The translations under genes and the position numbers were made by a program. This document shows, piece after piece, positions 34,507 to 42,751 of a DNA stretch of 64,000 nt; within the stretch, counting starts at the first letter, position 1, and every line of letters begins with the position of its first letter. Where the stretch lies: positions 248,001-312,000 of the forward strand of contig NZ_JAAVUR010000007.1 in NCBI RefSeq assembly GCF_018449545.1, in the 5' to 3' direction. The notes under the pieces were generated by a model, which saw nothing but the letters and a program-made list of their open reading frames with translations, made no database searches and was not told where the DNA came from. Source of the stretch: Granulicella sp. dw_53 (lineage in GTDB: Bacteria > Acidobacteriota > Terriglobia > Terriglobales > Acidobacteriaceae).

Positions 34507-36297
34507 TTAGTACTCGCGAAGCTTGTTGTCTATCTGCACCTTTTCAGTATTGAGTTTGCTGAGCATGTCTTGGTCACCGCGGCGGTCGGCTTCGGCGATC
34601 AAAGACCGGATTTCGCGCTGGCGGCGCCCCATCCAATCGCGTTCGAGTATATGAAGAACGTCTTCGACTTGATCGAAGATAGAGGTGCTCTGTGAGCTCG
34701 TTTGGTCGGGAGCATGTTCCAGTGCGCGGGCCAGTAGAACGCGCCCTTGATTGTCAGGCGCGGCGTCGAGCGGATTGGCGGGCGCCGGGGCGTTGGCCAG
34801 TGATTCGAGGACAGTTGCGGCGGGCAGGGTGTCGTACCACTCCGGATGCAGCTGAAGCTGCTCAGCGGCGAGGATGCGGGCAGGGTCGTCTTCCGGCAGG
34901 ACGAGGGCGCGGAGGAGGACGCGCTCGATCTCGCTGGCGGGCTCTCCGCTGTGGGAGCGGACGCTCTCGACGCGTTGCGCCGCGGCCTGCTTCAGCTCCT
35001 GGCGGAGGATGGCGGAGTCGATGCCGAGCTTCTGGGCGGCGTCGGCGGCGAACTCGTCGCGCTGGATGCGGTTGGGCATGCGGCGAATGTGGGGCAGCAG
35101 GAAGTTGAGCGCCTTGACCTTGGCGTCGGCGCTGCGCGTGGGGAACTGCTCGCGAGCCCGGTCGATGAGGTAGTCGGAGTAGCGTTTGGCCGTGCGGATG
35201 GCGTCGGTGTAGGCCTGGATGCCTTGTTCGCGGACGAAGCGATCCGGATCGAGGCCGCCTTCGAGGGTCATCACCTTCACCTCGAAGTCCTCTTCGACGA
35301 GCATCGAGATGGCCTTCTCGGCGGCGGTGATTCCGGCGGTGTCCGGATCGAAGTTGACGACGATGTTCTTGGTGAAGCGACCGAGCAGTCGCACCTGCAT
35401 CTCGGTGAATGCCGTGCCGGAGGTGGCGATGACGGGCTGGACTCCGGCCATGAAGACGGAGATGCAGTCCATCTGACCTTCCACGAGAACGGCGAAGTTG
35501 AGCTGGCGGATGGAGGCTTTGGCCTTATCCAGGTTGAAGAGTACCTGTCCCTTGGTATAGAGCGGCGTCTCGGGGGAGTTGAGATACTTCGCGACGCCGC
35601 GGCCCTTGTCGTCTACCTCCTCCAAAGCGCGTGCGGTGAAGGCGATGGTCTTGCCCTGCTCGTTGGCGATGGGGAAGGTGATGCGCTTGCGGAAGCGGGC
35701 GTAGATCGGCTGTGCAGTGCCGTCCTCCGACTCCTTCGACGAGAAGAGGCCGCTGGCGCGCATGACCTCTTCATTGAAGTGAGCCTTCAGGCGGTCGCGC
35801 ATGTCGTTGAAGTCGTCGGGTGCGTAGCCGATGCGGAACCTGGCGATGGTCTCGGCGCTGACGCCGCGCCCGGTAAGGTACTCGCGGGCCCGGGCCGCGC
35901 CGGGGGACTTCAGTTGAGCTTCGAAGTACTGTGTGGCGGCCTCGTGGATGTCGATGAGAGAGCGTCGCAGCCCTGCGTCGCGGGCTTCGTCGGGAGAGTT
36001 GAACTCACGCTGGGGCAGTGGGATGCCGCACTTCGTGGCGACGACACGGAGGGCCTCGGGGAAGCTGATGTTCTCGAGCTTCATCACGAACGTGAAGACA
36101 TCGCCCTTCTCGTGGCAGCCGAAGCAATAGAAATAACTATGGGTCGCGTTGACGGAGAAGCTGCCGGTCTTCTCCTTATGGAAGGGACAGAGGCCGGTGT
36201 AGTTCTGGGCGCCGGTCTTGCGCAGCTTGATGTAGTCGCCGATGATGCGGACGATGTCGGCCTGCTGCTTCACGAGTTGGGCGAAATTATCGGACAT
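34507..36297 (-). CDS. dnaG: DNA primase DnaG
   Basis: 596 residues. Makes RNA primers at replication forks. The N-terminal zinc-binding domain has CPFHKEKTGSFSVNATHSYF followed by YCFGCHEKGD. The catalytic core starts with FPEALRVVATKCGIPLPQ and includes RFRKRITFPIANEQGKTIAF, then VLVEGQMDCISVFMAGVQ (toprim), and GTAFTEMQVRLLGRF, VVNFDPDTAG and LEGGLDPDRFVREQG. The C-terminal DnaB-interaction part (from about residue 440) is present. It heads the cluster with rpoD on the same strand. No rpsU next to it; rpsU is at 63564. Confidence 0.97.
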   Translation of the reverse strand: MSDNFAQLVKQQADIVRIIGDYIKLRKTGAQNYTGLCPFHKEKTGSFSVNATHSYFYCFGCHEKGDVFTFVMKLENISFPEALRVVATKCGIPLPQREFNSPDEARDAGLRRSLIDIHEAATQYFEAQLKSPGAARAREYLTGRGVSAETIARFRIGYAPDDFNDMRDRLKAHFNEEVMRASGLFSSKESEDGTAQPIYARFRKRITFPIANEQGKTIAFTARALEEVDDKGRGVAKYLNSPETPLYTKGQVLFNLDKAKASIRQLNFAVLVEGQMDCISVFMAGVQPVIATSGTAFTEMQVRLLGRFTKNIVVNFDPDTAGITAAEKAISMLVEEDFEVKVMTLEGGLDPDRFVREQGIQAYTDAIRTAKRYSDYLIDRAREQFPTRSADAKVKALNFLLPHIRRMPNRIQRDEFAADAAQKLGIDSAILRQELKQAAAQRVESVRSHSGEPASEIERVLLRALVLPEDDPARILAAEQLQLHPEWYDTLPAATVLESLANAPAPANPLDAAPDNQGRVLLARALEHAPDQTSSQSTSIFDQVEDVLHILERDWMGRRQREIRSLIAEADRRGDQDMLSKLNTEKVQIDNKLREY

Positions 36298-36449
36298 GAC
36301 TCAAAGGTGGTAGGAAGTTCCGGGCAAAAGGAAGAATTTATCTACTACTGGAGCAACTTCTAAGTTTAGATGACTTAAGGGAAACTTCGGAACTTCCGAA
36401 GGTAGAGGGGGTTTGTATGAGTGGAATGAGATTTATGGAGTGTAACGTT

Positions 36450-37481
36450 ATGCGATCTTTTAGCACGATGCGAAAGCTTGTCATTGCGGGAGCGTTATTG
36501 CTCGCGCCAGCAGCTTCCTTTGCGGGAATATTTCTTTCGGTAGGTATCGCTCCCCCACCCTTGCCTGTATACACCCAGCCCCTTTGCCCTGGCGATGGAT
36601 ACCTCTGGACCCCAGGCTTCTGGCACTACGGGCCAGGAGGCTACTACTGGGTTCCTGGAGTTTGGGTCCGTCCTCCGCAGGCCGGCTTTCTCTGGACTCC
36701 GGCGTACTGGGGTTGGGGCGGCAGCGCCTTCATCTTCCATGAAGGCTACTGGGGCCCGCACGTCGGCTTCTATGGCGGCGTGAACTATGGCTTCGGCTAC
36801 GGTGGCAGAGGGTACGAGGGCGGTTACTGGAATCATGGCGCCTTTGAGTACAACCGCTCGGTCAACAACATCAATGTTGGCGTGATTCACAACGTCTACA
36901 ACCGGAATATCGTTGTAAATAACGCTAATCGAGTGAGCTACAACGGCGGGAATGGCGGCATCTCGGCTCGTGCCTCGGCGCAGGAGCAGGCGGCGATCCG
37001 TGAGCGCCATGTCGCTGTCACCGGCGAGCAGCAGACGCACTTCCAGGCTGCCCGCAACGATCGAAGCCAGTTGGCCAGCGTCAACGGCGGACGTCCCCAG
37101 ACCGCAGCGCTGCCTCGCGTAGGCGAGCGCCCTGGGAACCAGCAGCAGGCACGAGTGACCAACAATGTCCGCTCCGGTCCGGCGACCGCGCAGGAGCATC
37201 AGCAGGTCAATCAGCGGCAGAACAACGTCAGCCGCCCAGCCGCAAACGACAACCACAACGCCGCAGCGGTTCAACAGCGTCAGCAAGCTGCGGCTGCACC
37301 CCAGCGCCAGCAGGCTGCGCCTCAGCGTCAGCAAGCAGCGCCTCAACACCAACAAGCGGCTGCACCTCAACACCAACAGGCGGCACCCCAGCAGCATCAG
37401 CAGGCTGCGCCTCAGCACCAGCAAGCCGCGCCGCAGGGTGGTCATGCTGAGGGTCATCCTGAAGGGCATGAGCACCACTAG
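36450..37481 (+). CDS. YXWGXW-repeat exported protein with His/Gln-rich tail
   Basis: About 343 residues. A signal peptide (MRKLVIAGALLLAPAASFAG preceded by a short basic stretch) leads to a Tyr/Trp/Gly-rich region with YXWGXW-type repeats (GYLWTPGFWHYGPGGYYWVP, then AGFLWTPAYWGWGG, EGYWGPHVGFYGG). A neutral Asn-rich region and a long low-complexity C-terminus follow: repeated QQAAPQ units (from about residue 280) and a His-rich end (GHAEGHPEGHEHH) that may bind metal. Known members are surface or periplasmic proteins of unknown role. ATG 36450 is preferred (GGAG upstream); ATG 36417 is also possible. A strong terminator follows. Confidence 0.85.
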   Translation: MRSFSTMRKLVIAGALLLAPAASFAGIFLSVGIAPPPLPVYTQPLCPGDGYLWTPGFWHYGPGGYYWVPGVWVRPPQAGFLWTPAYWGWGGSAFIFHEGYWGPHVGFYGGVNYGFGYGGRGYEGGYWNHGAFEYNRSVNNINVGVIHNVYNRNIVVNNANRVSYNGGNGGISARASAQEQAAIRERHVAVTGEQQTHFQAARNDRSQLASVNGGRPQTAALPRVGERPGNQQQARVTNNVRSGPATAQEHQQVNQRQNNVSRPAANDNHNAAAVQQRQQAAAAPQRQQAAPQRQQAAPQHQQAAAPQHQQAAPQQHQQAAPQHQQAAPQGGHAEGHPEGHEHH

Positions 37482-37501
37482 AACGATTGCTCTTAGAGAC
37501 G

Positions 37502-37531
37502 GGAAAGCCGGCTCGCTTGAGCCGGCTTTCC
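37502..37531 (+). terminator. Intrinsic terminator
   Basis: GGAAAGCCGGCTC (37502-37514), loop GCTT, GAGCCGGCTTTCC (37519-37531): a perfect 13-bp stem just after the YXWGXW gene. The T-run is inside the stem only, so transcription may end weakly. Confidence 0.7.
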
Positions 37532-37614
37532 TGCGTTAGGGTTGCGTACGCGAAGAGCGCTGCAAATCCGCCTAGAATAGCGAGAGCCCTTCTGATACGG
37601 AAAGATTGAGAGCA

Positions 37615-38376
37615 ATGCCGAACACTGAAGATCTGGATCGCATCGTGGTTGTGTTGGTCCGTGCGCGGAATCCCAGCAATATCGGCGCGGTGGCGCGTGC
37701 GATGCACGACTTCGGCTTCCGCCGGCTGCGCGTGGTGAATGAGTATGAGGTGCCCTTCGTGGCGGCGCGCTCCGCGGTCGATGCCTCGGCGGTATTGGCG
37801 GAGGCGAAGGTCTTCGGCAGCGTCGCGGAGGCGGTGGCCGACTGCACACTGGTGGTGGGGACGACCGCCGTGGGCGAGCGCGTCCTGCAGCACCCTTTGC
37901 AGGCTCTGCCTGATGCGGCGGCTGGAATATTGCAACATCTTGCGCAGTGTGGGGAGGAGGGCCGCGTGGCGTTGCTGTTCGGCTCGGAGAAGACGGGCCT
38001 CAGCAATGAGGAGTTGAGCCACTGCCAGTCTCTGCTGACGATTCCGATGCAGGAGCACGAAGATCTGCGGCACCCTTCGATGAACCTCGGGCAGGCGGTT
38101 GCGGTGTGTCTGTATGAGCTCGTCCGGCAGGGCGGTTTGGAGCTGCCCGAGGGCTTGCCTCGCGGAGCCTCTCCAGCGAGCGCGGCGGAGGTGGAGCGGG
38201 TGGCCCTGCTCTTGAATGAGGTGCTCGAAACGGCAGGGTACCGGAGGCACCATCCGGCGAACTCTGGGGATGAGGACATTCGGCGGCTGGTGGTGCGAAT
38301 GGGGCTCTCGGCGACCGATGCTCCGGTGTGGATGGGCATGCTGCGCCAGTTGCTGTGGGGGCTCTCGCAGCGTTAG
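37615..38376 (+). CDS. trmJ: tRNA/rRNA 2'-O-methyltransferase of TrmH/SpoU class (TrmJ-like)
   Basis: About 253 residues. SPOUT-fold enzyme that adds a 2'-O-methyl group to RNA, likely position 32 of tRNA. Motif 1 is VVLVRARNPSNIGAVARAMH, motif 2 is ALLFGSEKTGLSNEELSHCQ and motif 3 is PSMNLGQAVAVCLYEL, which forms the AdoMet trefoil knot. A C-terminal extension of about 90 residues (from about 165) is present as in TrmJ. ATG 37615 is used; a TTG at 37606 also lies in frame. It is close to the next gene (38417) and may be co-transcribed with it. The exact RNA target is inferred. Confidence 0.88.
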   Translation: MPNTEDLDRIVVVLVRARNPSNIGAVARAMHDFGFRRLRVVNEYEVPFVAARSAVDASAVLAEAKVFGSVAEAVADCTLVVGTTAVGERVLQHPLQALPDAAAGILQHLAQCGEEGRVALLFGSEKTGLSNEELSHCQSLLTIPMQEHEDLRHPSMNLGQAVAVCLYELVRQGGLELPEGLPRGASPASAAEVERVALLLNEVLETAGYRRHHPANSGDEDIRRLVVRMGLSATDAPVWMGMLRQLLWGLSQR

Positions 38377-38416
38377 CGCAGTGACGAACAACGCCGGGAC
38401 AGGCTACACTCCAGCT

Positions 38417-38821
38417 ATGAGACGACCTTGTATTTTAGTGATGGATGCTGAGTTCCCGGGATCCATCTCCAGCCGGAAGCTTGTCATCGAGACGGCAAAA
38501 TTCAATGTGATCACTGCCTACAGCGGTGAGGAAGCTGTTGAGACCCTCCAACGCTTTCCCAACATGGATGCGGCAGTGCTGAATGCGGCAGATCGGGACA
38601 TGCCCTGCGCCGTCCTGGTGGAGCGCTTGAAGCAACTGGTGCCCACTCTTCCCATCATCGTGTCGTCGGCGAGTGGGGCGGAGGATTGTGGTGCGGCAGA
38701 CCACCATGTTCGCAGCTACGATCCCGGCGGTCTGTTGGAGAAGCTGCAAAGCCTGTTTTCCCGGGCGACCGGCGAGATCGAGCGGACAGAGAAGAAGCTC
38801 GCCGCGGATACGAAGAGCTAG
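38417..38821 (+). CDS. Degenerate receiver-domain protein
   Basis: About 134 residues with receiver (CheY-like) features: ILVMDAEFPGSISSRKLV at the start (the acidic pair only partly kept), VITAYSGEEAVETL, then the position of the phospho-acceptor Asp, which reads MDAAVLNAADRDMP with an Asn and Ala in place of the usual VLLD.. MP motif. Also LPIIVSSASG replaces the usual (V/I)(I/V)(M/V)(L/V)(T/S), with a Ser, and YDPGGLLEKLQSLF is at the K-region. It has no output domain. So it is a stand-alone pseudo-receiver, probably acting by protein contact. Longer upstream frame is a shadow of trmJ. Confidence 0.72.
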   Translation: MRRPCILVMDAEFPGSISSRKLVIETAKFNVITAYSGEEAVETLQRFPNMDAAVLNAADRDMPCAVLVERLKQLVPTLPIIVSSASGAEDCGAADHHVRSYDPGGLLEKLQSLFSRATGEIERTEKKLAADTKS

Positions 38822-38893
38822 TAGCTTTTCTGCAAGAGCGCCCGCTCCCTGTAGACTGACTCCCATCCGTTTCATAAGCCGGAGGGAAGAAGA

Positions 38894-41323
38894 ATGTTTG
38901 CAGGCAAGCGAATGCTGAAGGTCTCGACTGTAGCAGCGATGTTGGGGCTCAGCGGTTGGGCAGTAGCGCAACAGGGGCGTCAATACACGGCGGCGGACTA
39001 CGCGCAAGCTGAGAAGTTCATGCAGTACAACGTGAATCCACTGGTCTACCATGGGGTGGATGCGCCGACCTGGCTGGCGGACGGGCGCTTCTGGTATCGC
39101 GACAACGGGCCGGATGGCGTGGTCTATACGCTGGTCGATCCGGCGAAGAAGACCAAGGTCCCTGCGTTCGATCACGCCAAGTTGACGGCTGCGTTGACCG
39201 CCGCCGTTCCAGGGAGAGGCTTCAAGGCAGCTGCGCTTCCTATCAGCGATCTTGCCTTCGAGCACGGCGACCGCACGGTGATGGTCACCGTAGATGGAGC
39301 TACCCTGCGCTGCGATCTCAGTGGGACGGGCACTTGTTCTCCGGTTCCGGTGCCCAAGGCTGCGCGTAAACCCGGGCATATTCAGGCGGGCGTCCGCGCC
39401 CCCGGACGGCCACATCCCACGAGCATTCTTTCTCCGGATCGAAAGAAACAGGCGTTTATCCGCGACAACAACCTGTGGGTGGTGGATGTCGAGACAGGGG
39501 CAGAGAAGCAGCTAACCACCGATGGCGTGAAGGACTACGGTTACGCTACCGACAACGCCGGCTGGTCGCACAGCGATGCAGCTGTGCTGTTGTGGTCGCC
39601 GGACTCGAAGAAGATCGCGACCTTTCAGCAGGATCAGCGCAAGGTGCGCGAGATGTACCTGGTGCCCGTGGTTAACACACATCCCGACTTACAAGCCTGG
39701 AAGTATCCCCTGGTGGGCGACCCGAACGTGACGATGATCGAGCGGGTGGTGATCGATGTCGAAAAGCCGAAGGTGGTGCGGCTGAAGATGCCGCCGGATC
39801 AGCACCGCTCCACCATCTGCGACGATGTGGCCTGCCACGGTGGCGATACCACCTGGGACGATGTGCAATGGAGCGAGGATGGCACGCATCTGGGCTTCGT
39901 CTCCACCTCGCGCGACCACAAGCAGGAGTGGATGCGGATCGCCGATGCGGTGACGGGCGAGGTTCGCGAGGTGATGGGCGAGACGGCCGCCAAGTTCTTC
40001 GAGAGCGGCAACGACCGGGTCAACTGGAAGTATCTGCCGAAGTCGAATGAGCTGCTTTGGTTCAGCGAGCGAGATGGCTGGGGCCAGATGTATCTCTACG
40101 ATCTGACTACGGGTGCGCTGAAGAACCAGATCACCCACGGTGAGGGCAATGTTACGCAGGTGCTGCACGTCGATGAGAAGGCGCGTACGCTCTACTTTCT
40201 TGCCGTAGGCAAGGAGCCGGACTGCGACCCTTACTTCTCGCACTTCTACAGCGTGAAGTTCGACGGCAGCGATCTGAAGCTGCTGACTCCGGAGAAGGCC
40301 GCACATGCCATCACGGTCTCGAACGACGGGCGTTCCTTTATCGACGTGTACTCTACTCCGACGCAGCCACAGACCGCAGTGGTTCGCGACACCACGGGCA
40401 AGGTCGTGATGGATGTGGCGAAGGAGGACATCACCAAGCTTCAGGCTACGGGCTGGGTGCCGTTGACGCCGATCAAGGTCAAGGCTCGTGACGGCAAGAC
40501 CGATCTCTACGGCTTCATGTTCAAGCCGACGAACTTCGATGCGTCGAAGAAGTATCCCATCGTCAACAACGTCTATCCGGGGCCGCAGACAGGGTCCTGC
40601 GGCAAGCGAGACTTTATGGCGGCGCACAAGGACAACCAGGCGCTGGCGGAGCTTGGCTTTATCGTGGTGTGTATCGACGGCATGGGCACGCCGTGGCGAT
40701 CCAAGGCCTTCCACGAGGCGTACTACGCGGACCTGGGCGATAACACCATCCCGGATCAGGTCTCGGGAATGAAGGATCTCGCGGCGCAGTATCCGTTCAT
40801 CGATCTGGATCGCGCGGGAATGTACGGGCACTCCGGTGGCGGCAACGCGACGGCTGCAGCGATGTTCCACTACCCGGACTTCTTCAAGGTGGGAATCGCG
40901 GAGAGCGGCAACCACGACAACCGCGACTACGAGGACGACTGGGCGGAGAAGTGGGCTGGTTTGCTGGTCAAGAATCCAGATGGCACCAGCAACTACGACA
41001 GCCAGGCGAACCAGAAGGACGCCGCCAAGCTCAAGGGGCATCTGCTGCTGGCGCACGGCACGATGGATGACAACGTTCCCATGAACAATACGCTCATCGT
41101 CGTGGATGCCCTGATCAAGGCGAACAAGGACTTCGACCTGCTGCTGATTCCGAACGTGGCCCACGGCTACGGTCCGGCGACGCCATACATGACGCGGCGT
41201 CGATGGGACTACTTCGTACGCAACCTCGCCGGAGGGACTCCACCACCACAGTACGAGATGAAGCCCTACAACGAGACCCAGGAGGTGCAGGGAATCGGCG
41301 GTCCGGACGATACGGAACAGTAA
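38894..41323 (+). CDS. Dipeptidyl peptidase IV-like serine peptidase (S9B), exported
   Basis: 809 residues with a signal peptide (LKVSTVAAMLGLSGWAVAQ). S9B peptidases remove N-terminal dipeptides, usually ending in Pro or Ala. A beta-propeller region (residues about 60-500, with NLWVVDVETGAEKQLTTDGV, WSPDSKKIATFQQD) precedes an alpha/beta hydrolase. Catalytic residues: nucleophile Ser about 646 in YGHSGGGNATAA, Asp about 725 in HGTMDDNVP and His about 756 in PNVAHGYG. The usual GWSYGG is replaced by GHSGGG. The double-Glu motif that binds the substrate amino end is less obvious. ATG 38894 is in a clean context; the next gene is convergent across a perfect hairpin. Confidence 0.92.
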   Translation: MFAGKRMLKVSTVAAMLGLSGWAVAQQGRQYTAADYAQAEKFMQYNVNPLVYHGVDAPTWLADGRFWYRDNGPDGVVYTLVDPAKKTKVPAFDHAKLTAALTAAVPGRGFKAAALPISDLAFEHGDRTVMVTVDGATLRCDLSGTGTCSPVPVPKAARKPGHIQAGVRAPGRPHPTSILSPDRKKQAFIRDNNLWVVDVETGAEKQLTTDGVKDYGYATDNAGWSHSDAAVLLWSPDSKKIATFQQDQRKVREMYLVPVVNTHPDLQAWKYPLVGDPNVTMIERVVIDVEKPKVVRLKMPPDQHRSTICDDVACHGGDTTWDDVQWSEDGTHLGFVSTSRDHKQEWMRIADAVTGEVREVMGETAAKFFESGNDRVNWKYLPKSNELLWFSERDGWGQMYLYDLTTGALKNQITHGEGNVTQVLHVDEKARTLYFLAVGKEPDCDPYFSHFYSVKFDGSDLKLLTPEKAAHAITVSNDGRSFIDVYSTPTQPQTAVVRDTTGKVVMDVAKEDITKLQATGWVPLTPIKVKARDGKTDLYGFMFKPTNFDASKKYPIVNNVYPGPQTGSCGKRDFMAAHKDNQALAELGFIVVCIDGMGTPWRSKAFHEAYYADLGDNTIPDQVSGMKDLAAQYPFIDLDRAGMYGHSGGGNATAAAMFHYPDFFKVGIAESGNHDNRDYEDDWAEKWAGLLVKNPDGTSNYDSQANQKDAAKLKGHLLLAHGTMDDNVPMNNTLIVVDALIKANKDFDLLLIPNVAHGYGPATPYMTRRRWDYFVRNLAGGTPPPQYEMKPYNETQEVQGIGGPDDTEQ

Positions 41324-41341
41324 CGTCAGCCGGCAAAAAAG

Positions 41342-41369
41342 GGCCCGCAGAGAGATCTCTCTGCGGGCC
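41342..41369. terminator. Bidirectional terminator (perfect 28-bp palindrome)
   Basis: GGCCCGCAGAGAGA followed directly by TCTCTCTGCGGGCC, preceded by a run of As on the plus strand (T-run for the minus strand). It separates the converging peptidase and lipoprotein genes, so it probably serves both. Confidence 0.85.
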
Positions 41370-41396
41370 TAAGTTATTCCAGGAACTTTTGACCGG

Positions 41397-42044
41397 CTAT
41401 TGAACGATGGTGCCGTCCGCGTTCGTGGTGTGATTCCCCGGCGCGCTGGAGACAGCCCAGCCGCTGCTGGTATTGGTCAGCGTCGCCTGGCCGATCTGCG
41501 GACCGGCGAGATCGGTTCGGATCTGCGGAAACGCCGTCTGAGTCTCGGCTGCCTTGGCCCAGTCAGGAGCGTCGGAGAAGGTGTAGTGGTAGGTCACCTG
41601 TGTGGTCGCGCCGACCGCGTCGGTAGTAGGCGTGGTGCTATCGATGCTGCTCACCTTGCGGTGCCCGTAGCAGAAGTTGCCGAAGCCCGGCTGATTCGGA
41701 TCCGTCGTCCAGGCGGAGCGCCCCTTATCGGAGACGTCGTAGTTATTCACCTGCTTGCTGGCGATGATCATCTTCTTCTTCTCAGCAGTCGTGCGGACGA
41801 GCAGGCCCTGATCGACCAGCGCGTCGTAGCCCATGGTCTTGCTGGTGTCGGAGGTATCTTCCTGCACGGGGAACTTCTTAGCCTCCGACCAGATGCAGGC
41901 CGGATGCGAGGTGTAGTAGGTGTTGACGGCATTGGTGAAGTTGAGCGAGTTGTCGGCCTTCTTATTGCAGCCGGTGGCGAGCAGCAGCGCGGCTCCGCAG
42001 AGCGCCGCAGTACGAAGGGTGGTTCTAAAGGTGTAGGGATTCAT
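41397..42044 (-). CDS. Lipoprotein of unknown function
   Basis: 215 residues. ATG 42044 gives a lipoprotein signal peptide: RTTLRTAALCGAALLLATGC with lipobox LATGC; a GAGGAG ribosome site lies just upstream. The body has one clear segment VNTYYTSHPACIWSEAKKF near the N-terminus, a small helical region with DALVDQGLLVRTTAEKKKM and a beta-rich end with VTYHYTFSDAPDWAKAAET. The layout (a Cys, then WSEAKKFPV, then a helical wing-like part) is not one I can assign. The upstream frame to 42143 is not needed. It is not part of the DesR operon, as it starts 90 bases after that stop. Confidence 0.72.
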   Translation of the reverse strand: MNPYTFRTTLRTAALCGAALLLATGCNKKADNSLNFTNAVNTYYTSHPACIWSEAKKFPVQEDTSDTSKTMGYDALVDQGLLVRTTAEKKKMIIASKQVNNYDVSDKGRSAWTTDPNQPGFGNFCYGHRKVSSIDSTTPTTDAVGATTQVTYHYTFSDAPDWAKAAETQTAFPQIRTDLAGPQIGQATLTNTSSGWAVSSAPGNHTTNADGTIVQ

Positions 42045-42133
42045 TGCATCTCCTCTTCGTTCGAGTGAGATGCCTGAAATCGGAGCCAGGGTGAGACGTG
42101 GGGTGCAATAAAAGGTGTCAGAAAAGTTTGAGG

Positions 42134-42751
42134 CTAGAGCCAACCTTTTGTGCGTGCGATGCGTGCGGCATCGACCCGGTTCGAGGCGCCCAGCTTGGCG
42201 ATAGCCTCGGAGAGGTAGTTGCGGATCGTGCCCTCCGAGAGATGCAGCTCCGAGGCGATCTCCGTGGAGGAGCGGCCATCCCCGGCTCGTTGCAGAATCT
42301 GGCGTTCGCGGTCGGTAAGTGGATCTGCCTCTGCGCTCCAGGCCTCCGTTGCAAGGCCCGGATCCACGACACGCAGGCCGCGATGGACGCGACGTACCGC
42401 ATCGGCAAGTTCAGAGGCGGGATGGTCCTTGAGAAGATAGCCGCGGGCTCCGGCGTCGAGCGCACGGCGCAGATAGCCAGGCCGGGCGAAGGTGGTGAGG
42501 ATGATGGTTCGCACCTCGGGGTGGCTGATGCGCAGCATCGCAGCGACCTCGAGACCCGTCATCAAGGGCATCTCGATATCCGTGACCAGAACATCCGGAG
42601 TGTGTTTTGCAACGGCTTCGAGCGCGGCGCGTCCGGTAGCGGCGCGGGCGACGACCGTAATATCTGGCTCCAACTCCAGCAGCGCCGCAAGCGCTCCGAG
42701 GACCATCGCCTGATCCTCCGCCAGCACGACGCGAATGGTAGCCCCGTTCAT
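42134..42751 (-). CDS. LuxR/NarL-family response regulator, DesR-like
   Basis: 205 residues. Receiver domain with VVLAEDQAMV (acidic pair), VLVTDIEMPLMTGLEVA (phospho-Asp about 58), TTFARPGYLRRALDAGARGY and the Lys in YLLKDHP. A NarL-type helix-turn-helix follows: LTDRERQILQRAGDGRSSTE, IASELHLSEGTIRNYLSEAI and AKLGASNRVDAARI. The order and linker match the DesR class that pairs with DesK-type kinases. Start ATG 42751 overlaps the kinase gene's stop by 4 bases. It is the last gene of the ABC-kinase-regulator unit. Probably it controls that exporter. Confidence 0.95.
   Translation of the reverse strand: MNGATIRVVLAEDQAMVLGALAALLELEPDITVVARAATGRAALEAVAKHTPDVLVTDIEMPLMTGLEVAAMLRISHPEVRTIILTTFARPGYLRRALDAGARGYLLKDHPASELADAVRRVHRGLRVVDPGLATEAWSAEADPLTDRERQILQRAGDGRSSTEIASELHLSEGTIRNYLSEAIAKLGASNRVDAARIARTKGWL

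Noticed and set aside
34846..36363. Plus-strand frame of 505 codons over dnaG
   Set aside because: Antisense shadow; dnaG motifs are complete on the other strand.
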